Assembly (NCBI RefSeq): GCF_000340215.1
Contig: NW_006921540.1
Span: 3,487,402 to 3,551,401, forward strand
Length of the DNA stretch: 64,000 nt
Source of the DNA: Pseudocercospora fijiensis CIRAD86
Taxonomy: Eukaryota > Ascomycota > Dothideomycetes > Mycosphaerellales > Mycosphaerellaceae
Direction of reading: 5' to 3'
The translations under genes and the position numbers were made by a program. The stretch's first letter is position 1, and each line of letters opens with the position of its first letter. Shown piece by piece: positions 1-12,099 of the stretch. The notes below the pieces were generated by a model. That model saw only the letters and a list, made by a program, of their open reading frames with translations, made no database searches and had not been told where the DNA came from.

Positions 1-2620
1 CTAATAGGCGTTAGTAAGGCGTAGTAGGTTCGGTCGGTCGACATCGCGGTTCTAGTAGTTAGGGGACGCTCTTACTAGAGCGAAGCTCGCTAGGGCATAA
101 GAGGCGTTCCCTTTGTATCGGTTCTACTAGGCAGCCTTACTAGCGCGGCTATTATTCCTAGTCGTAGCGTCTAGGCGACGATTAGACGAGGACGAAAGTA
201 TATGCTCCTAGATTAATACCTGCTTCTCGTAGTACGTAACCTACTTGTCGACCTTTATACGACGATTTAGCTCGTCTATATTTAATTAGAGGCGCGGGTC
301 TATTCGACGGTAAGCTTCTAAGAGCCGGTTCGATTTCCGTACGCCGGTATCCTTAGCGAGTCGTACCGTCTTAACGATGAAGTCCGTTACTAAACGCCCT
401 AAAGCGATATCCTACCGGTCGTAGCGTTACTTATCGAGGAGATCTATCGCCTTTATCGGAGGGACCTTCTATTTCTTGCTAAGACAACGTTCCTAGCGCT
501 TTAGACCGTATCCGCCGCGGAGCTTTGCTCGGTTACGGCTAGAAAGGTAACTATAATACTAACTAAGCGCTACCCCTCGAAAGCAAAGGGAGAGGTTAAG
601 ACGAACCGTCTCTCGCCCTACGATATAAGTATAATCCTTAGCCGCTTCGATAAAAGCATATACCGAACGGTATGTTATCTTATTCCTAACTAAGGCGTAG
701 TCTCCCTCGCCGTAATCCGTAACGCTAAGTAGAGGATCGAAGAACCTAAGATACGCTAGATCGAACCGTAGCCGCTAGGGGCGGGCGTAGTGCCCCTAGA
801 TATAACTCGCTTTAGAAACTAGCGCTTCCGCGACGTAGTCCCGATAATGCTAACGGTGTCTGCGACGGCAGGCGTGTCTATAATAACTAGCATCTAAGGA
901 GCTATCGTTATCCGACGAGGATTAATCGGAGTCGTCCGAATCCTTACTATTAGATAAAGATCTATCCTTACTCGGATTATCCCTATACCGACGGTGTTTC
1001 CGGCGTTACTTCTTACCTTCCCGTAGTAGACCCTATAAGTCTAAGAGCGGAAAGGGCAAAGGCTAACCCTGCGTCGGCTTACGAGAGGAATTACCTAGAT
1101 CGAAGTTACTAGGTAGCGGTAGTAGAGGATCGTTAGGAGGATTTCCGGGTAGATTACTAGGAGGATTACTAGGCGGATTACTAGGCGGATCGCCTAGCGC
1201 AAACCCGCCCCGACGTAAGCGGCTATACCTACGGGTATTTATATATACGTCTGCCCTCTACTAGTAATCGTATTAACCCGGGTTCGGCTAGGGCGGACTT
1301 AGCTTACGCGTAGCCGATAGCGGTAAAATCGCCTATTCTATTAGAAAGTCTAACACGACTTCGTTAAGATAGACTCCTCTCCGTCTAGCTAATTCGCGAA
1401 GATAATTACGACGCTAATAGTTTTGTTATATAGCGATATTCGCCCTATCGATCTCCTCGGTTATCTACGAGGCCTCTATAGGGGTACGATATTAGAAACG
1501 ACTACGCGGCTCGTTAGCCTACGGGTCGGCGAGGCCGTCGTTTATTAGAGGCAATTAGCCGCGACCGATGTCCTAGAACGGCGACGTCGACAGATCGGAA
1601 GGCCCGGTTAGCGGTTCCTTAGGGGAAGTCTTAGGCAGAGGCTCCCTTAGCTTCTAAGGATTCTCGTCCGCCGGGTATCGTAGCTTAAGTAGCCTTCGTA
1701 AGAAAACCAATTCAAGCGAGCTATTAGGCGAACCGGGACGCTATTCCGGCGGCACGGTTATTTCTACTATAGTAATAGGCGAAACCGTAGGCCGCGGTAG
1801 AACTTAAGCCGGTCGGGCCGGTAGGCGCTACTCTACTATAGGTAGTAGATAGATATTCGGGTAGGATTGACGGTAATAGCGTAAATCGCGTACCGTTAGG
1901 AGCGCGGCTTTAAGCTCCTTAACCGATTTAGTTAGAATTCCTTTATCTACTATCTACTATCCTAGGAAGTTGTAACCGTTAAGGGCGTTTAGGTAGAGTT
2001 CCTCGATTTTAGCCTATAGAGGCGGCGGATTTCCTACGAGCAGGTAATAGTACAGAACGTATAAGGCAAGCAAGTCGATTCGGCCGTACTTTGCCTTAAG
2101 CTAGGTCGCAAAGTTCTCGCTATAATCGACGTAGTTCTAAATGTAGGAACAGATGCGTAGGATATAGGGCTCTATATCCGGCAATCCGAGATTATAGTAC
2201 TAGGGCAGCGGTTGAACCGCTAGCTTAGCTAATTTCGAGGCTTCTACCGGAGTTAGAAGCGAGTCCGAAGGAGCTACGGCGAGCGGGTAAACTATCCGTA
2301 AGAGGGTAGAGGCGAGATAGTCTCTAAACAGAGGACAATAATAGAGAACCGACTAAAGGCGGAGGAGCGTAGCTTATCGGGCAGGTCCTCCTATAGAAAG
2401 CGGCTGCCCCTAGACCTAGGTATAGTAGGCAATTGCTACTAAAGGTAGAAACTACTACTACTATCTCCTCGGGGTACTAATAGGATCGCCGATAAGGCGC
2501 TCGCGCGTCGGTAGGGTATAGTACGGAAGGGTAGTAAATCGAATAGGTACCGTCGTAACGGGTAGGAGTTGAATCGTAGTAATTAGCGGAAGATCGGTAG
2601 GACCCGTAGCTAATCGCGTC
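1..2620 (-). pseudogene. Unrecognised RIP-degraded ORF, runs off left edge
   Basis: On the minus strand one frame can be followed from about 2,620 down to base 1, interrupted almost only by TAG/TAA codons explainable as former Gln or Trp codons. The N-terminal half has helix-like leucine-rich stretches (for example LFRDYLAS, KYGRIDLLALYVLYYYLLVGN). The middle is Pro/Ser/Asn-rich, with NPPS repeats encoded around 1,135-1,200, followed by an Asp/Ser-rich acidic run. I do not recognise a family. It lies downstream, on the same strand, of a gag-like ORF, so it may be part of the same retroelement; this is inference. Extents are approximate and the 3' end is outside the window. Confidence 0.4.
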
Positions 2621-3149
2621 GATTCTCGTCGCAGCCGTAACGACCGGGATCGATTCGGGTAGAGGACTAGTAGTTAGTATAGAAGCTAACTAAGTATTAA
2701 GCGAAGCTACTAAGTTACTAGGCACACGGTTATAGTACGAAGGTATCGTAACGGTTGTGCGGTACAAAAGTTAATGCATTCTCTAAGGTGCCGCGAGGCA
2801 AGCTATCTATATAATAGTCCCACTATTAGTAGCAATAGCGACCGTAGCGGTCGATAGTAACCGCTGCCTGCTATCGTATATGCAATAGTGTTATATCGTA
2901 ACAATATTAATAGGCATCTTATTAGATAGGCTCGTAATCTTATTACCTACTCCTCGGATCCGCCGCGGGCGCGTTATCTTTAAAGGAACTCTATTAGGAT
3001 ATCGCTACTAGGCTAATATTCGATCTATAAGAGTAATTAGGTTACCGCTATCTAGGTATATTTCTGTTGCTATATTGTTTATCTAAGCTAATACTATTAC
3101 GTATCTAGTAGTTATGCCTATTAGCTTATCGGATCTAGTAGCTACTAGG

Positions 3150-4420
3150 ATTTTTATCCCTATCCTTTGCGGTATTCTATCCGCAAATACGAATAGAACC
3201 GGTTAGATGTCTTAAACTCCTAATAGTATATAGTATAGATAGACTTAGGTTCTAGACTTAGGTATCCTATATCGTAGACATCTACCGCGTTAGCGTCCGT
3301 ATTAGTATCGTCGTCGTCTCCTTTATTAGATAAGTACTCGTTAGAGTCGACGTAGTTAGTATCCTATTCCTCGCTCTCTAATTGTTCTAGCTCGTCGTCT
3401 ACCTAGTAAGAGTCTTACTTCTTACGCTAAGCGAAGGGCTTTATAGGCTAAGGCTTAGCCTTATCGAAGGTCTTCTTAACGCCCTTTAACTACAACTTAT
3501 CGCTTGCTAATTCGTAATAGTCTTAAGGCTTCTAATAGCGTTAGTCGCTTCGACTTTAGTCGCGGCGAGGCGGCGGCTATAAAAAACGTATAGTATTAGT
3601 CTAAGGCTTCCTAGAGCCTTCCTATCGATCTGTCTACTAATAGCTCGGTCGGAAGTCTTAGTCTCGATTACGCTATAGTTGCTTATCCGCTAAGCGGGTA
3701 GGGAATAGTTTTAATAAAGAACCGGTAATAGCTATATTACGTCGGTTTAGTCGTCGTACTAGTTTAGCCTACGCCGGTTACTCTTCCTTAAGCCTCTATC
3801 TAAATAATACGATCGTGTCCTCTTCTCTCGGTAGCCGAATACTACGTCGTAGCTCTATATCGATACTATTCTATATATACGTTAGCTACTAGCTCTTATT
3901 AACTAGGCTAGCGTTACGTATATAGAGTATTATCTCGCTAAGGTAGGTATCTATACTACGTCGGTTGCCTACGTTAGACAACGTATATTTAAGCCGCGTT
4001 AGCTCGTTTAGCGACTTAGATAGTAGCGTCTAGAAGTTCTCTCGTAGCGTCGTAAACTAATAGTCTAGACCTAGTACGTAGCGAAGGCCCTATTTCGCTA
4101 GGTTATTAAGCGTATTAGTATACTAGGTTAAGGCCGTTCCTTGTAGTAGTACGGGGATTCTAGACTTAACTCGATTGTTACTACGATACTCTGTAATATC
4201 CTTAAGTCGTTTAATAAAGATATTAACGTCTTAGAAGAAGGTATCGAATCCTACGACTATCGGGTCGTCCTCTCCCTTTAGTAGGTCTAGTTAGAAGAAA
4301 CTAATTTCCTAGTCCCGTATTTAGTCTAGGTTGCTAGCCTCGTTAAAGATAGGCGTTCTATTTCTATTTCCGTTACCTACTATAGGAGCCTAGCCTACTA
4401 GTACCCTATCTCCGTTTCAG
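3150..4420 (-). pseudogene. gag-like ORF of a retroelement, RIP-degraded
   Basis: The minus strand carries a frame broken by RIP-type stops that reads like a fungal retrotransposon Gag. A leading segment contains FDTFF.DVNIFIKRLKDI, then helical Leu/Arg-rich sequence, then an acidic tail rich in Asp and Glu (around 3,300-3,420). No zinc knuckle could be identified, although RIP commonly changes Cys and His codons to Tyr. The assignment rests on general resemblance to Ty3/gypsy-type capsid regions and on context. It could instead be another transposon protein. Confidence 0.35.
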
Positions 4421-5123
4421 CCCCTTGCTATTTAAGCGCAAGGAGGTTTTTAGTATAGCAGGTAGTAGGCTCTTTCTAACTACCTCCTTCTACCTTTTAA
4501 CTATTCTATATTCTACCTTCTACCTTCTACCTTCTAACTATTCTATATCGGACTACTACGCGACTAGACTTACATACCTATACACCTAGCTACACTAACC
4601 CCCTTGCGCTAGCAAGGGTCTAAGGACAAATGTAGCAGATCTGTAGCATTGTCCTTATAAAAATAAAAGATTACTAACTAGCGTAGAATACTATAATTTA
4701 ATGTATGTATATTATAGCCCTGCTATTTCTGAGTTATTCTATATATATAATATTCAAATGCGACGTATAGTTGTAAAGAAAATAAGCAATCCTTACTACG
4801 GGTAGATATAGGTATACGACGGATTGTTATAGAGCGCTGCTACCTAATATCTAATATAGGAAATACATATATCTAAGACTAGGAGGTTGTAGACCGGCTA
4901 ATTCTAAGTACTATTTATATAAGCTATATATCGAGAAAATGTATACCTACTGTCTGCTAACTCTTAAGCGGAGCTAAGCTAGCTACTCGAAATAAGACCT
5001 TCGGATCTCGACAAGTAATAACCCGGAGGTTCTAGAATGGCCAATTCTTAATTACTTTAATATAAGCTATGTTTGTATAGAGCGTAGTATTGTTGTATTA
5101 TGTCTAAGTAGCGGAGGTTACTT
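4421..5123. other. RIP-degraded non-coding spacer
   Basis: No gene is seen. The stretch contains short CTACCTT-type pyrimidine repeats (4,490-4,545) and AT-rich sequence. The pyrimidine repeats resemble, in reverse complement, the purine repeats at 33,631-33,700. Confidence 0.5.
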
Positions 5124-5230
5124 AGCTATTACCAAAAGCTATTACTAAAAGCTATTACTAAAAGCTATTACTAAAAGCTATTACTAAAAGCTATTACTAA
5201 AAGCTATTACTAAAAGCTATTACTAAAAGC
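5124..5230 (+). repeat. 13-bp tandem repeat
   Basis: About eight head-to-tail copies of AAAAGCTATTACT, nearly identical (the first copy differs slightly). It lies upstream of the DUF6589-like ORF. Confidence 0.9.
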
Positions 5231-5587
5231 CAGCACCTAGCATATTATCTACTAATATTCTCGGTTGTACACTAAGCGATAGAACATCCTACGTATAGGC
5301 GGCCTTCTGTAGTCGGCTTCCTATAGTCGGCTTCCTATAGGCTATCGTTTATCGCGCTAAGATAAGCAACCTCGTAAAACACAGTCTTATTCGGCTTCGT
5401 ATACGCGTTAAGGCAGACTCTCTCTATATATCGTATATGTCGTGTATAGTATGTAGTATATAGTGTATAGTATATCGCTATTAGTAATTCGAATAAAGGC
5501 CCTATTTATACGTTCTTTATTTAAGTAGACCTAAAGGCAATAGGGCTTTGCCGCTTTAAGCTACGGGTATAATAGCGGGCTGCCGCC

Positions 5588-5616
5588 CTTCTTCTTCTTC
5601 TTCTTCTTCTTCTTCT
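5588..5616 (+). repeat. TTC microsatellite
   Basis: An uninterrupted run of about nine TTC/CTT triplets. Confidence 0.9.
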
Positions 5617-5626
5617 GCCTCGCTAC

Positions 5627-5715
5627 TCGCACCTAGTACCCGTATCTATTACTCGTATCTATTACTCGCATCTAGCACTCGTATCTAGCACTCGTATCTA
5701 GCACTCGCATCTATC
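5627..5715 (+). repeat. 13-bp tandem repeat
   Basis: About six imperfect copies of ACTCGTATCTAGC, running into the start of the DUF6589-like frame. It could encode a repetitive N-terminus or lie just before the start codon, which RIP has obscured. Confidence 0.75.
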
Positions 5716-7819
5716 GCTAACATATCCGACGTCGATATACTAGACTCCGACCTACTAGACCTACTAAGCGCGCTTTCTAGCCTACTACTAAACCTATACC
5801 CGAATAAGTTGTCTAAGCTATTGTCTAAATTAAACCTAGATTCCGAGGTAGATGCTAGTATATAAGCTACGCTTAATATAGACTAGCAACGTATCGAGGC
5901 AGAGCGCTAGATAGCTACTATCGACGAGGGGGTACGTAGAGAGGCTCTATTCTAGGCGGTCGACGACAAAGATATATACAAGCTAGAGGCGTACAAGTAG
6001 GATAATAATCTTAGTAATAATAATATCGTATTAGAAGAGGCGGAAGAGGCTCCTATCGAGGAAGACGAGGCTATCGACCTATTTAGCGACGTCGAGGAGG
6101 ATAATAGCGATAAACTCGCGGACGAGGAAAATACGGAAGATACTAGCGTAGCTATACTACTACGCCGCTAGACTCGATAACAAACTCGACTCGCAGCCGT
6201 AGCCGCCGCCGCCGCCGCTAGTCCTTAGCGACGTATTTAATAGAATAGGACTACTCGAGGCACTTAACGCGTTCGTAGTTAGCGTCGTACCCGCGAGTAG
6301 AAGTACGTTAATATCTTCGGAGAGATAAAGCGTACTAGGCTCCCGCCTAAGCAGTAGATAATAATCTTTAATAGTTATAGCGAGAAGCTAAATAGGACTT
6401 ATCGCAACTATATCCGCTAGTCTATAGCTGCCCTTAAATATAAGTATATTGTCTTAGCTCGAGTTATTCGCAACGAACTAAAGAAGCTTGTTAGTTAGCC
6501 CTTCTTTAACTAATATAAGCTAGAGGATTCGATATAGGAAGTCAATATATAGGAGATATATAGTATAATCGAGGAAACTGCGCTAATATAGGTTAGTCTC
6601 CTACGGAAGCTGCTTCTAAATAAGAAGGTATCTATCGACAAAGAGAACGATCTACCGTAGAAGCAAGATCGCCTCCGTAAGCGCATTGCGGTAATAACCT
6701 AGATAGCTGTTCGCTCGATCTCCTTAAAGAAGGCTTCCGTATTCGGCAAGCAATTCGGCCTATACCTAGTCACTAGTAGTATGCTATACTATATAATTAG
6801 TATTATTAACAATATAGGCCTATCTAGTGCCGCTCGCACGATTTAGGTACTAATGCGGAAGATAGAGGCAGTTTAGGACTAGCGTATAATCGTGATAGCT
6901 CGAGACAAGCGGAGTTTCTCGGTATACGATAACCTAGTTAAGTAGAAGAATCGTAAGGGCGTCTAGAAGCAGGGTAACCGTATAGAGATACTAAACATAA
7001 CTACCTCCTATATCGGTATTAATAAGCGTATACCGAAAGATAGCTTAACTAAGGACATACTAGACTTAAGCTCGCAGCTAAGCTATAAATATATCCTAGA
7101 GAAGCTTAAAGAGGATAAGAAGTGCAGGACTCGCAAGCACCTCTCGCTATATTATATTAACTAGGCGTTAGGTATTGTGTTTAAGCCTAAGCTAAAGAGT
7201 GTATTCGACAATTACGACTTTAAGGTACGATACTAGTCTACTATATAAGCGGATCTTAACGTAGTAGTAGGGATTGGTACCTAATTCGTCCGCCTAGGCA
7301 CTAAGACTAAACGCTTCGCATAGCCGCTAATCGACATAATAGATCCGGAGGAGGCTAACGATATTGTACCGATAAAGCTATTAATAAATAACGAGGTGTC
7401 TATTACCGGATCTAAGGAGGTTCTAAAGGATATCTTTCTAGACAATATATAGCTTAATAAGGATAAGGACTTCGGGTATTAGCTACAGCCTAGTAACTCT
7501 GCTAAGCAGATTGCCTAGCGCGATAGGCAGAGCCGGTTATACCTAATCGTCGGAGACTAGATAATATATGCCCGTTTTAATAGCTATTAGTTAGAGGGTG
7601 TTAAGTTAGAGCGTCTATACGATCGATACGACTAGGGCGTTATCGTACCTAGCTAGTTATATATCTGTATAAACAAGGCATACGGCATCGTTAAGACCTA
7701 TTTCGATAAGAACTTAGAGGGAGAACAGCTTGCCTATTACCTAGTCGGTAATGCTTTGTTCTATACGATAAAAGGTATTAGTAAGGAAAACCCGAAGTAC
7801 TTCCTCGTCTTAAACCTAC
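5640..7819 (+). pseudogene. DUF6589-like transposon-associated gene, 5' part
   Basis: A single frame (in phase with base 5,701) runs to 7,819 with stops of the RIP type only. The start codon is not certain. An acidic N-terminal region (about 5,990-6,150) is followed by a helical domain. I then see a V-YDNLVKQKNRK-type segment followed by NITTSYI (about 6,930-7,010), and LIVGDQIIYARF (Gln restored from TAG, about 7,540-7,580). These match my recollection of the fungal DUF6589 family: a YDN-x-TT segment, then V-GDQ-T-R. The function of DUF6589 is not established; it is commonly found in repeated, transposon-like genes. The frame stops at the left LTR of the 12.3-kb gypsy element and resumes in phase after it. 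Confidence 0.6.
7816..7819. repeat. Target-site duplication CTAC, left
   Basis: CTAC directly precedes the left LTR and recurs at 20,097-20,100 directly after the right LTR. Removing one copy together with the element restores the interrupted reading frame. This supports a 4-bp rather than a 5-bp duplication. Confidence 0.75.
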
Positions 7820-8098
7820 TATTAGCTAGTAACCGGCCCTACACCTATAGGCTAGTTTTGAGCCTATATAAGAGGCCTCCTTTTATAGAGTAGACAGATT
7901 ACCAACCTCGTATAGCACATTGTTTATAACACACTTCTATAATGCCTATATTGCAGGGCTCTAGTTATTAGCCTAAGCAACCGTCTTGTTATCCTATTAT
8001 ACTAAACATAGCTGCCTATATTGCTATAGGTTATATTACCCTCGGTAGCCTATACTATTACTGCTAGTAGTAGTAGTAGTGTTAGTTTCCGTCCTTTA
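7820..8098 (+). repeat. 5' LTR of the 12.3-kb element
   Basis: 279 bp, starting TATTAGC and ending GTCCTTTA. It is matched almost base for base by 19,818-20,096 and, inverted, by 63,502-63,781. Most differences between copies are C/T or G/A. It contains a TATATAAGAGG segment near 7,865 that could serve as a core promoter, and a short TAG trinucleotide run near the 3' end. Confidence 0.92.
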
Positions 8099-8099
8099 T

Positions 8100-8117
8100 T
8101 AGAGCCGAAGGTAGGGC
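8100..8117 (+). other. Putative primer-binding site
   Basis: Immediately after the 5' LTR the sequence is TAGAGCCGAAGGTAGGG. If the initial TAG is a RIP-altered TGG, it fits the TGG start expected for a tRNA-primed site. The tRNA was not identified. Confidence 0.4.
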
Positions 8118-8731
8118 TATCTCTTTATATCTAACAGGTTCGGGTATATTAAAGGTAGTCTCTAGGCACGAATAGCTATAACCGAAGCGAGGGCACGATA
8201 AGAGCCTACGATACGGACGATACCGAAGTATCTTAAGGGGCTATTACGACAAGCAGAGAAACCTCTTAACGAGGGCATCGCTTTAACCCCGAAAAGCTAC
8301 AAACCCTTAGGACTGTTACAGCTTAGGGCCTAGTCTGCGACTATAGCTAGCTTCTAAGGACTCGGCTCCGGGTCGAAGACCTATTTAGTACCGCTTGCTC
8401 GAGATAAGCTACCGCCCGCCTAAGGAGGAGATAGATTAATTACCTATTAGCCTTGCTTAGTTTGCTAAGACTATTTATACGATAGCAATTTCTAGATTAT
8501 AGGTCGGATGCCTAGACGGTTCCCCTATTAACCGGGTAGATTGTTTCGAGATTCGCTACCTCGTTCGGATAGTACTTAGCCTTCTACTAGAAAAAGAAGG
8601 TTCCCGCCCCCCTGCCTAGCTAAAGGAGGTAACGATAATTAGTAAAGCGGCTAGTTTCTAGGATCTAGGTATAAATAGAGATTGCAGTTCCTTCCTCCGA
8701 GCGGCTTTTGTCTAAATTTACTAAATTAAAG

Positions 8732-8762
8732 CTCCTAGGGGTAACTAGGCGACCCCTAGGAG
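8732..8762 (+). other. Perfect 11-bp inverted repeat in the gag leader
   Basis: CTCCTAGGGGT at 8,732-8,742 is exactly complementary to ACCCCTAGGAG at 8,752-8,762, with a 9-base spacer. It could form an RNA hairpin upstream of gag. Its survival in a RIP-damaged leader is partly because it contains no CA or TG. Confidence 0.7.
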
Positions 8763-8772
8763 GCTAAACTCT

Positions 8773-8795
8773 AATACTACCCTAGGGATAATATT
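8773..8795. repeat. 23-bp palindrome, copy 1 (leader, before gag)
   Basis: AAT-ACTACCC-TAGGG-ATAATATT, an imperfect form of the half-site AATGCTACCCC, one centre base, and the reverse complement of the half-site. It sits between the hairpin and the gag frame. Confidence 0.7.
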
Positions 8796-8904
8796 AGAAG
8801 AAAACAGCCTAGCATACTATTTTCTCGCATAGCAATATCGAAACAAACTAAACCTACAATATACACTAAAAACACTTTCTTATAGCACTTTATTTTAACT
8901 ACTT

Positions 8905-11900
8905 TATAATAATCGAATAAGCTCTAGCGAAAGCGAGTATTACGAATTAGCGGAATCTTCGGAATCTAATAACCTACCGGACCCTATTAACGAAGAAATT
9001 AGGCGACGACTAGTTGTTATAAGCGCCGTCGACCTAGGGGCTATCGAGCCTTCTACGCCCGAGGCTCTCTATAATGTCGTTATAAAGATAATTTAAGGGC
9101 AAACTAACCTTCTCCGTTAGAACAGGCGTCGCCCGCTAGAGCTAGGAAGTAGTAGGAACCCTTTGTTCGAAGGGTAGAACGCTACGGCGTACGTAGAACG
9201 CTTTAAGGACAACTTAGCCGAGTACGGACTCGAAGAGGAGTCGGACTAGTACAAGGTCCGGTCCCTTACGAGGACTACTATTACTAAGCTTTACCGAACC
9301 CTTAGAACCCTAGTTAGCTACTTAGAAAAGGATGACAAGTCTAATACCGACTAGGAGGTCTTTAAGTAGGCCTTTATAAGGGAGTATCGAGATCGCGATA
9401 GCCGTCGTATTAAAGGTAGTCGTACGTAGCTTAAGAACCTCTATATAGAGAGGCGTACCGAAGATAACGACCTAAAGGAGTACGTCCGCGAGTTTGTTAA
9501 GTTAGCGGACGGCATTAACTAGTAGGACCTCGAGAATTCTTAGAGAACGAGGCTGCTCCTTAAAGGGTTGCTATAGTTTACGGCTAAGCGCGTCTTCCGT
9601 CGCTATAAGCTTAGCGAAGCTAATCCCGAGACCTTTAGGAAGTATAAAGAGGTCCTAGAGGCTATTAAGGACGATATTAACAGCTCCGCTAACGTAAAGA
9701 AGTTCATTTACGGCGAGGACCGGAATAACCTAGCCTAGGTAAGGAACGATACCTTAGGAACTAGAGGGCCTAAGTTTCTTCCTAAATCGCAAAGTGGTCC
9801 TAGTACCGTAACTCCTACTATTACTAAGTATTCTTAGGACGTTGCGGACTTAGCTAAATCCCTAGCCTAGCTCAACCTTAATACGAAAGCACTATAGCGA
9901 GTTAGGGAGGTCCTTAATACTAGTATACTAAAGGATATACTACTAGTCTACTAGGTCTCCGATCCTAACTACCCTAAGGCTCCTTTAGTTAACGTCTATA
10001 CTATACGGAAGATCTATTCTAACTTAGATAGCAAGTGCTAGATATGCGGCGGTTTCAAATATGTTTAATTAGACTGCCCTATCTAGAAAGAGCTTCTTAA
10101 GAGGAAGCTCGTTATATAAATAAATAGTTAGTTCTACTATACCGATACCGGCGACAAGATTAACTTCGAGTAGGATCGTAGAGCTCCGAAGCTACCTTAA
10201 CTTAGGAGTCTTCTAGAGAAGAAGTATAGTAGCAAGATCGAGTTTAAGGATACTAGGAATAGTACCCTCGCCGCTATTACTAAACGAGAAACTTAGAAGG
10301 TTAGGGCAAAACAGGTTAAGGAGCGGAGTAGTAATAGTACTACTAAGCCTATTAAAGTTAACTTTGTGTCTTAGGACCCGGACGCAGTTACTAATGTTTA
10401 CGCGGTTACTAAGAACAGTATAGATGTCTACGCTACTATAAGGTCCTAAACTTAGTCGTCCTAAACCTAGTCCTAGGGCAAGGGTAAGAGCCCGTAGAAC
10501 CCTACCCGCCCTAGTACGGTAGCCCCTACTAGGATACTTAAGAAGTAGGTAGCTAACAAGGCTAAGAAACAGCGAGAATTAGTCGCTAAGACTAAGACAC
10601 TCTAGATAGCTAAAGACTGTACAACCCGAGCTAGTATAGCTACTCCGGAGGTACTAGAGACTCCCGATATCGATATAGAGGATAATACTACCGACCTTAG
10701 TAGTACCCTAGGCCTAGCTAACCCGCCGGCCTATAAACGAAAGTTAGCCGACCTAAAGAGCTTTCGCTTTAATAGGTATATAAAGAAGTATAGTACCGGG
10801 CCTACTAACTCTTACGACACAAAGGCAAATACTCTCTTCTAGGCTTTATAGTTCCTAGACCTCAAGTCTAACGTGTCTATAGGGGAGCTTCTAGTATACG
10901 GTTTGCCTACTAACCTGTTCTAGAGCCGGATTCCTAACGATGCTACCTTTATAAAAGACCTTGCAGCCCTCCGACGTAAATAGGGGCGAGAGGACTATAT
11001 CGACGTCTCTTCCCTATAGTTTCTTCCTAAATTTTTAGGGGCCTAGGAGTTAGTAGAAGGCGAATTAGTGACCTACGAGAGCTAGGAGACTATCGATAAT
11101 GCTAACGAAGAGGGGATTAAGGAGATAGGCCGAGGGGATAATAATAATACCGACTCTGCTTCGGTTTTAGTTTCTATTAAGGCTATCCGATTTACTAGCT
11201 AATAAATCGGTCGAGTAGGACCTCCTCGACCTAAGGAACTTTACTCTATCCCTAATAATATAGACCTTTCCGCAGTTACCCGTTCCTTTACCGTCGTTCC
11301 CGCTATCTATATTTAAGTTACTATCGGAAGCTATAGTTAGTAGTTGCTAGCAATACTTAATAATGGTTTAGAGTTACTTATTATAAGTAAGCGCTAGGCT
11401 AAATAGCTCCGACTACTAATAAACAGAGATATTTCTCTTAGTATATAGGGAGTAAATAGGGAGGTTGCGCTAGTAGGTACCTACTATAATGTTATAGTAG
11501 ACGCTTTCGGTATATGCTTTTCCTTTACCTTCTAGATTGCCGCTAACCCGAATATGCTAATTATTCTAGGTCGACTATAGTCTCGTATAATCCGGGGTAT
11601 CTAGCGTAACTGCGACGATAGCTCCTAGGAAGGAACTATCGCTAACTAGAAGGGTAACCGAGTCGTATTTACTAGTTATATCGGAAACACTAGCTACAAG
11701 TCCTATAAGGATATCCTTGCTACTTCTAAGCGCTCTTCGGGAAACGCTATAGCGCGGTTGTAAGACCGGCAATCTGCGCTATAAGTTAATATAGCTTAAA
11801 TAGGTTATATCTAGAGGTACGCCGCTCCGTACGACAAGGCTAGTTTCTAGGCTCTATACTAAGGAGGCGAATGCTCGAAGCGATAGCGAGTATAACAACC

Positions 11901-12010
11901 CGGTAACGACAACCTAGTATACGAATCTCGGTAATAATACTATCGCAATTATCGCCGCCGGAAGCGGATCTACCCGAGCCCGAATCCGAACTAACTAATT
12001 AGAGCGCTAA
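8905..12010 (+). pseudogene. gag and probable protease region
   Basis: One frame runs from about 8,905 to about 12,010 with RIP-type stops only. The first part is a capsid-like helical region (YVERFKDNLAEYG, EYVREFVKLADGI). A zinc-knuckle remnant follows at about 10,035-10,080: C-x2-C-x4-Tyr-x4-C, where Tyr replaces the His of CCHC as expected from CAT to TAT. Farther on, LARITIGSY-like sequence and a ..LIILGR-type segment (11,310-11,580) suit a retropepsin-like region but no DSG/DTG is certain. The pol frame lies in a different phase, so a gag-pol frame change occurs near 12,010-12,100. The start codon is not resolved. Confidence 0.65.
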
Positions 12011-12013
12011 TCG

Positions 12014-12036
12014 AATAACACCCTAGGGGTATTATT
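12014..12036. repeat. 23-bp palindrome, copy 2 (gag-pol junction)
   Basis: AATAACACCC-TAGGGGTATTATT. It lies where the gag/protease frame ends and before the pol frame can be followed. Confidence 0.7.
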
Positions 12037-12099
12037 AGGAATCTAACGTTTTCGCCGGAATTATAAATTAGGATTACTAGCTATATACCTACCGACTTA

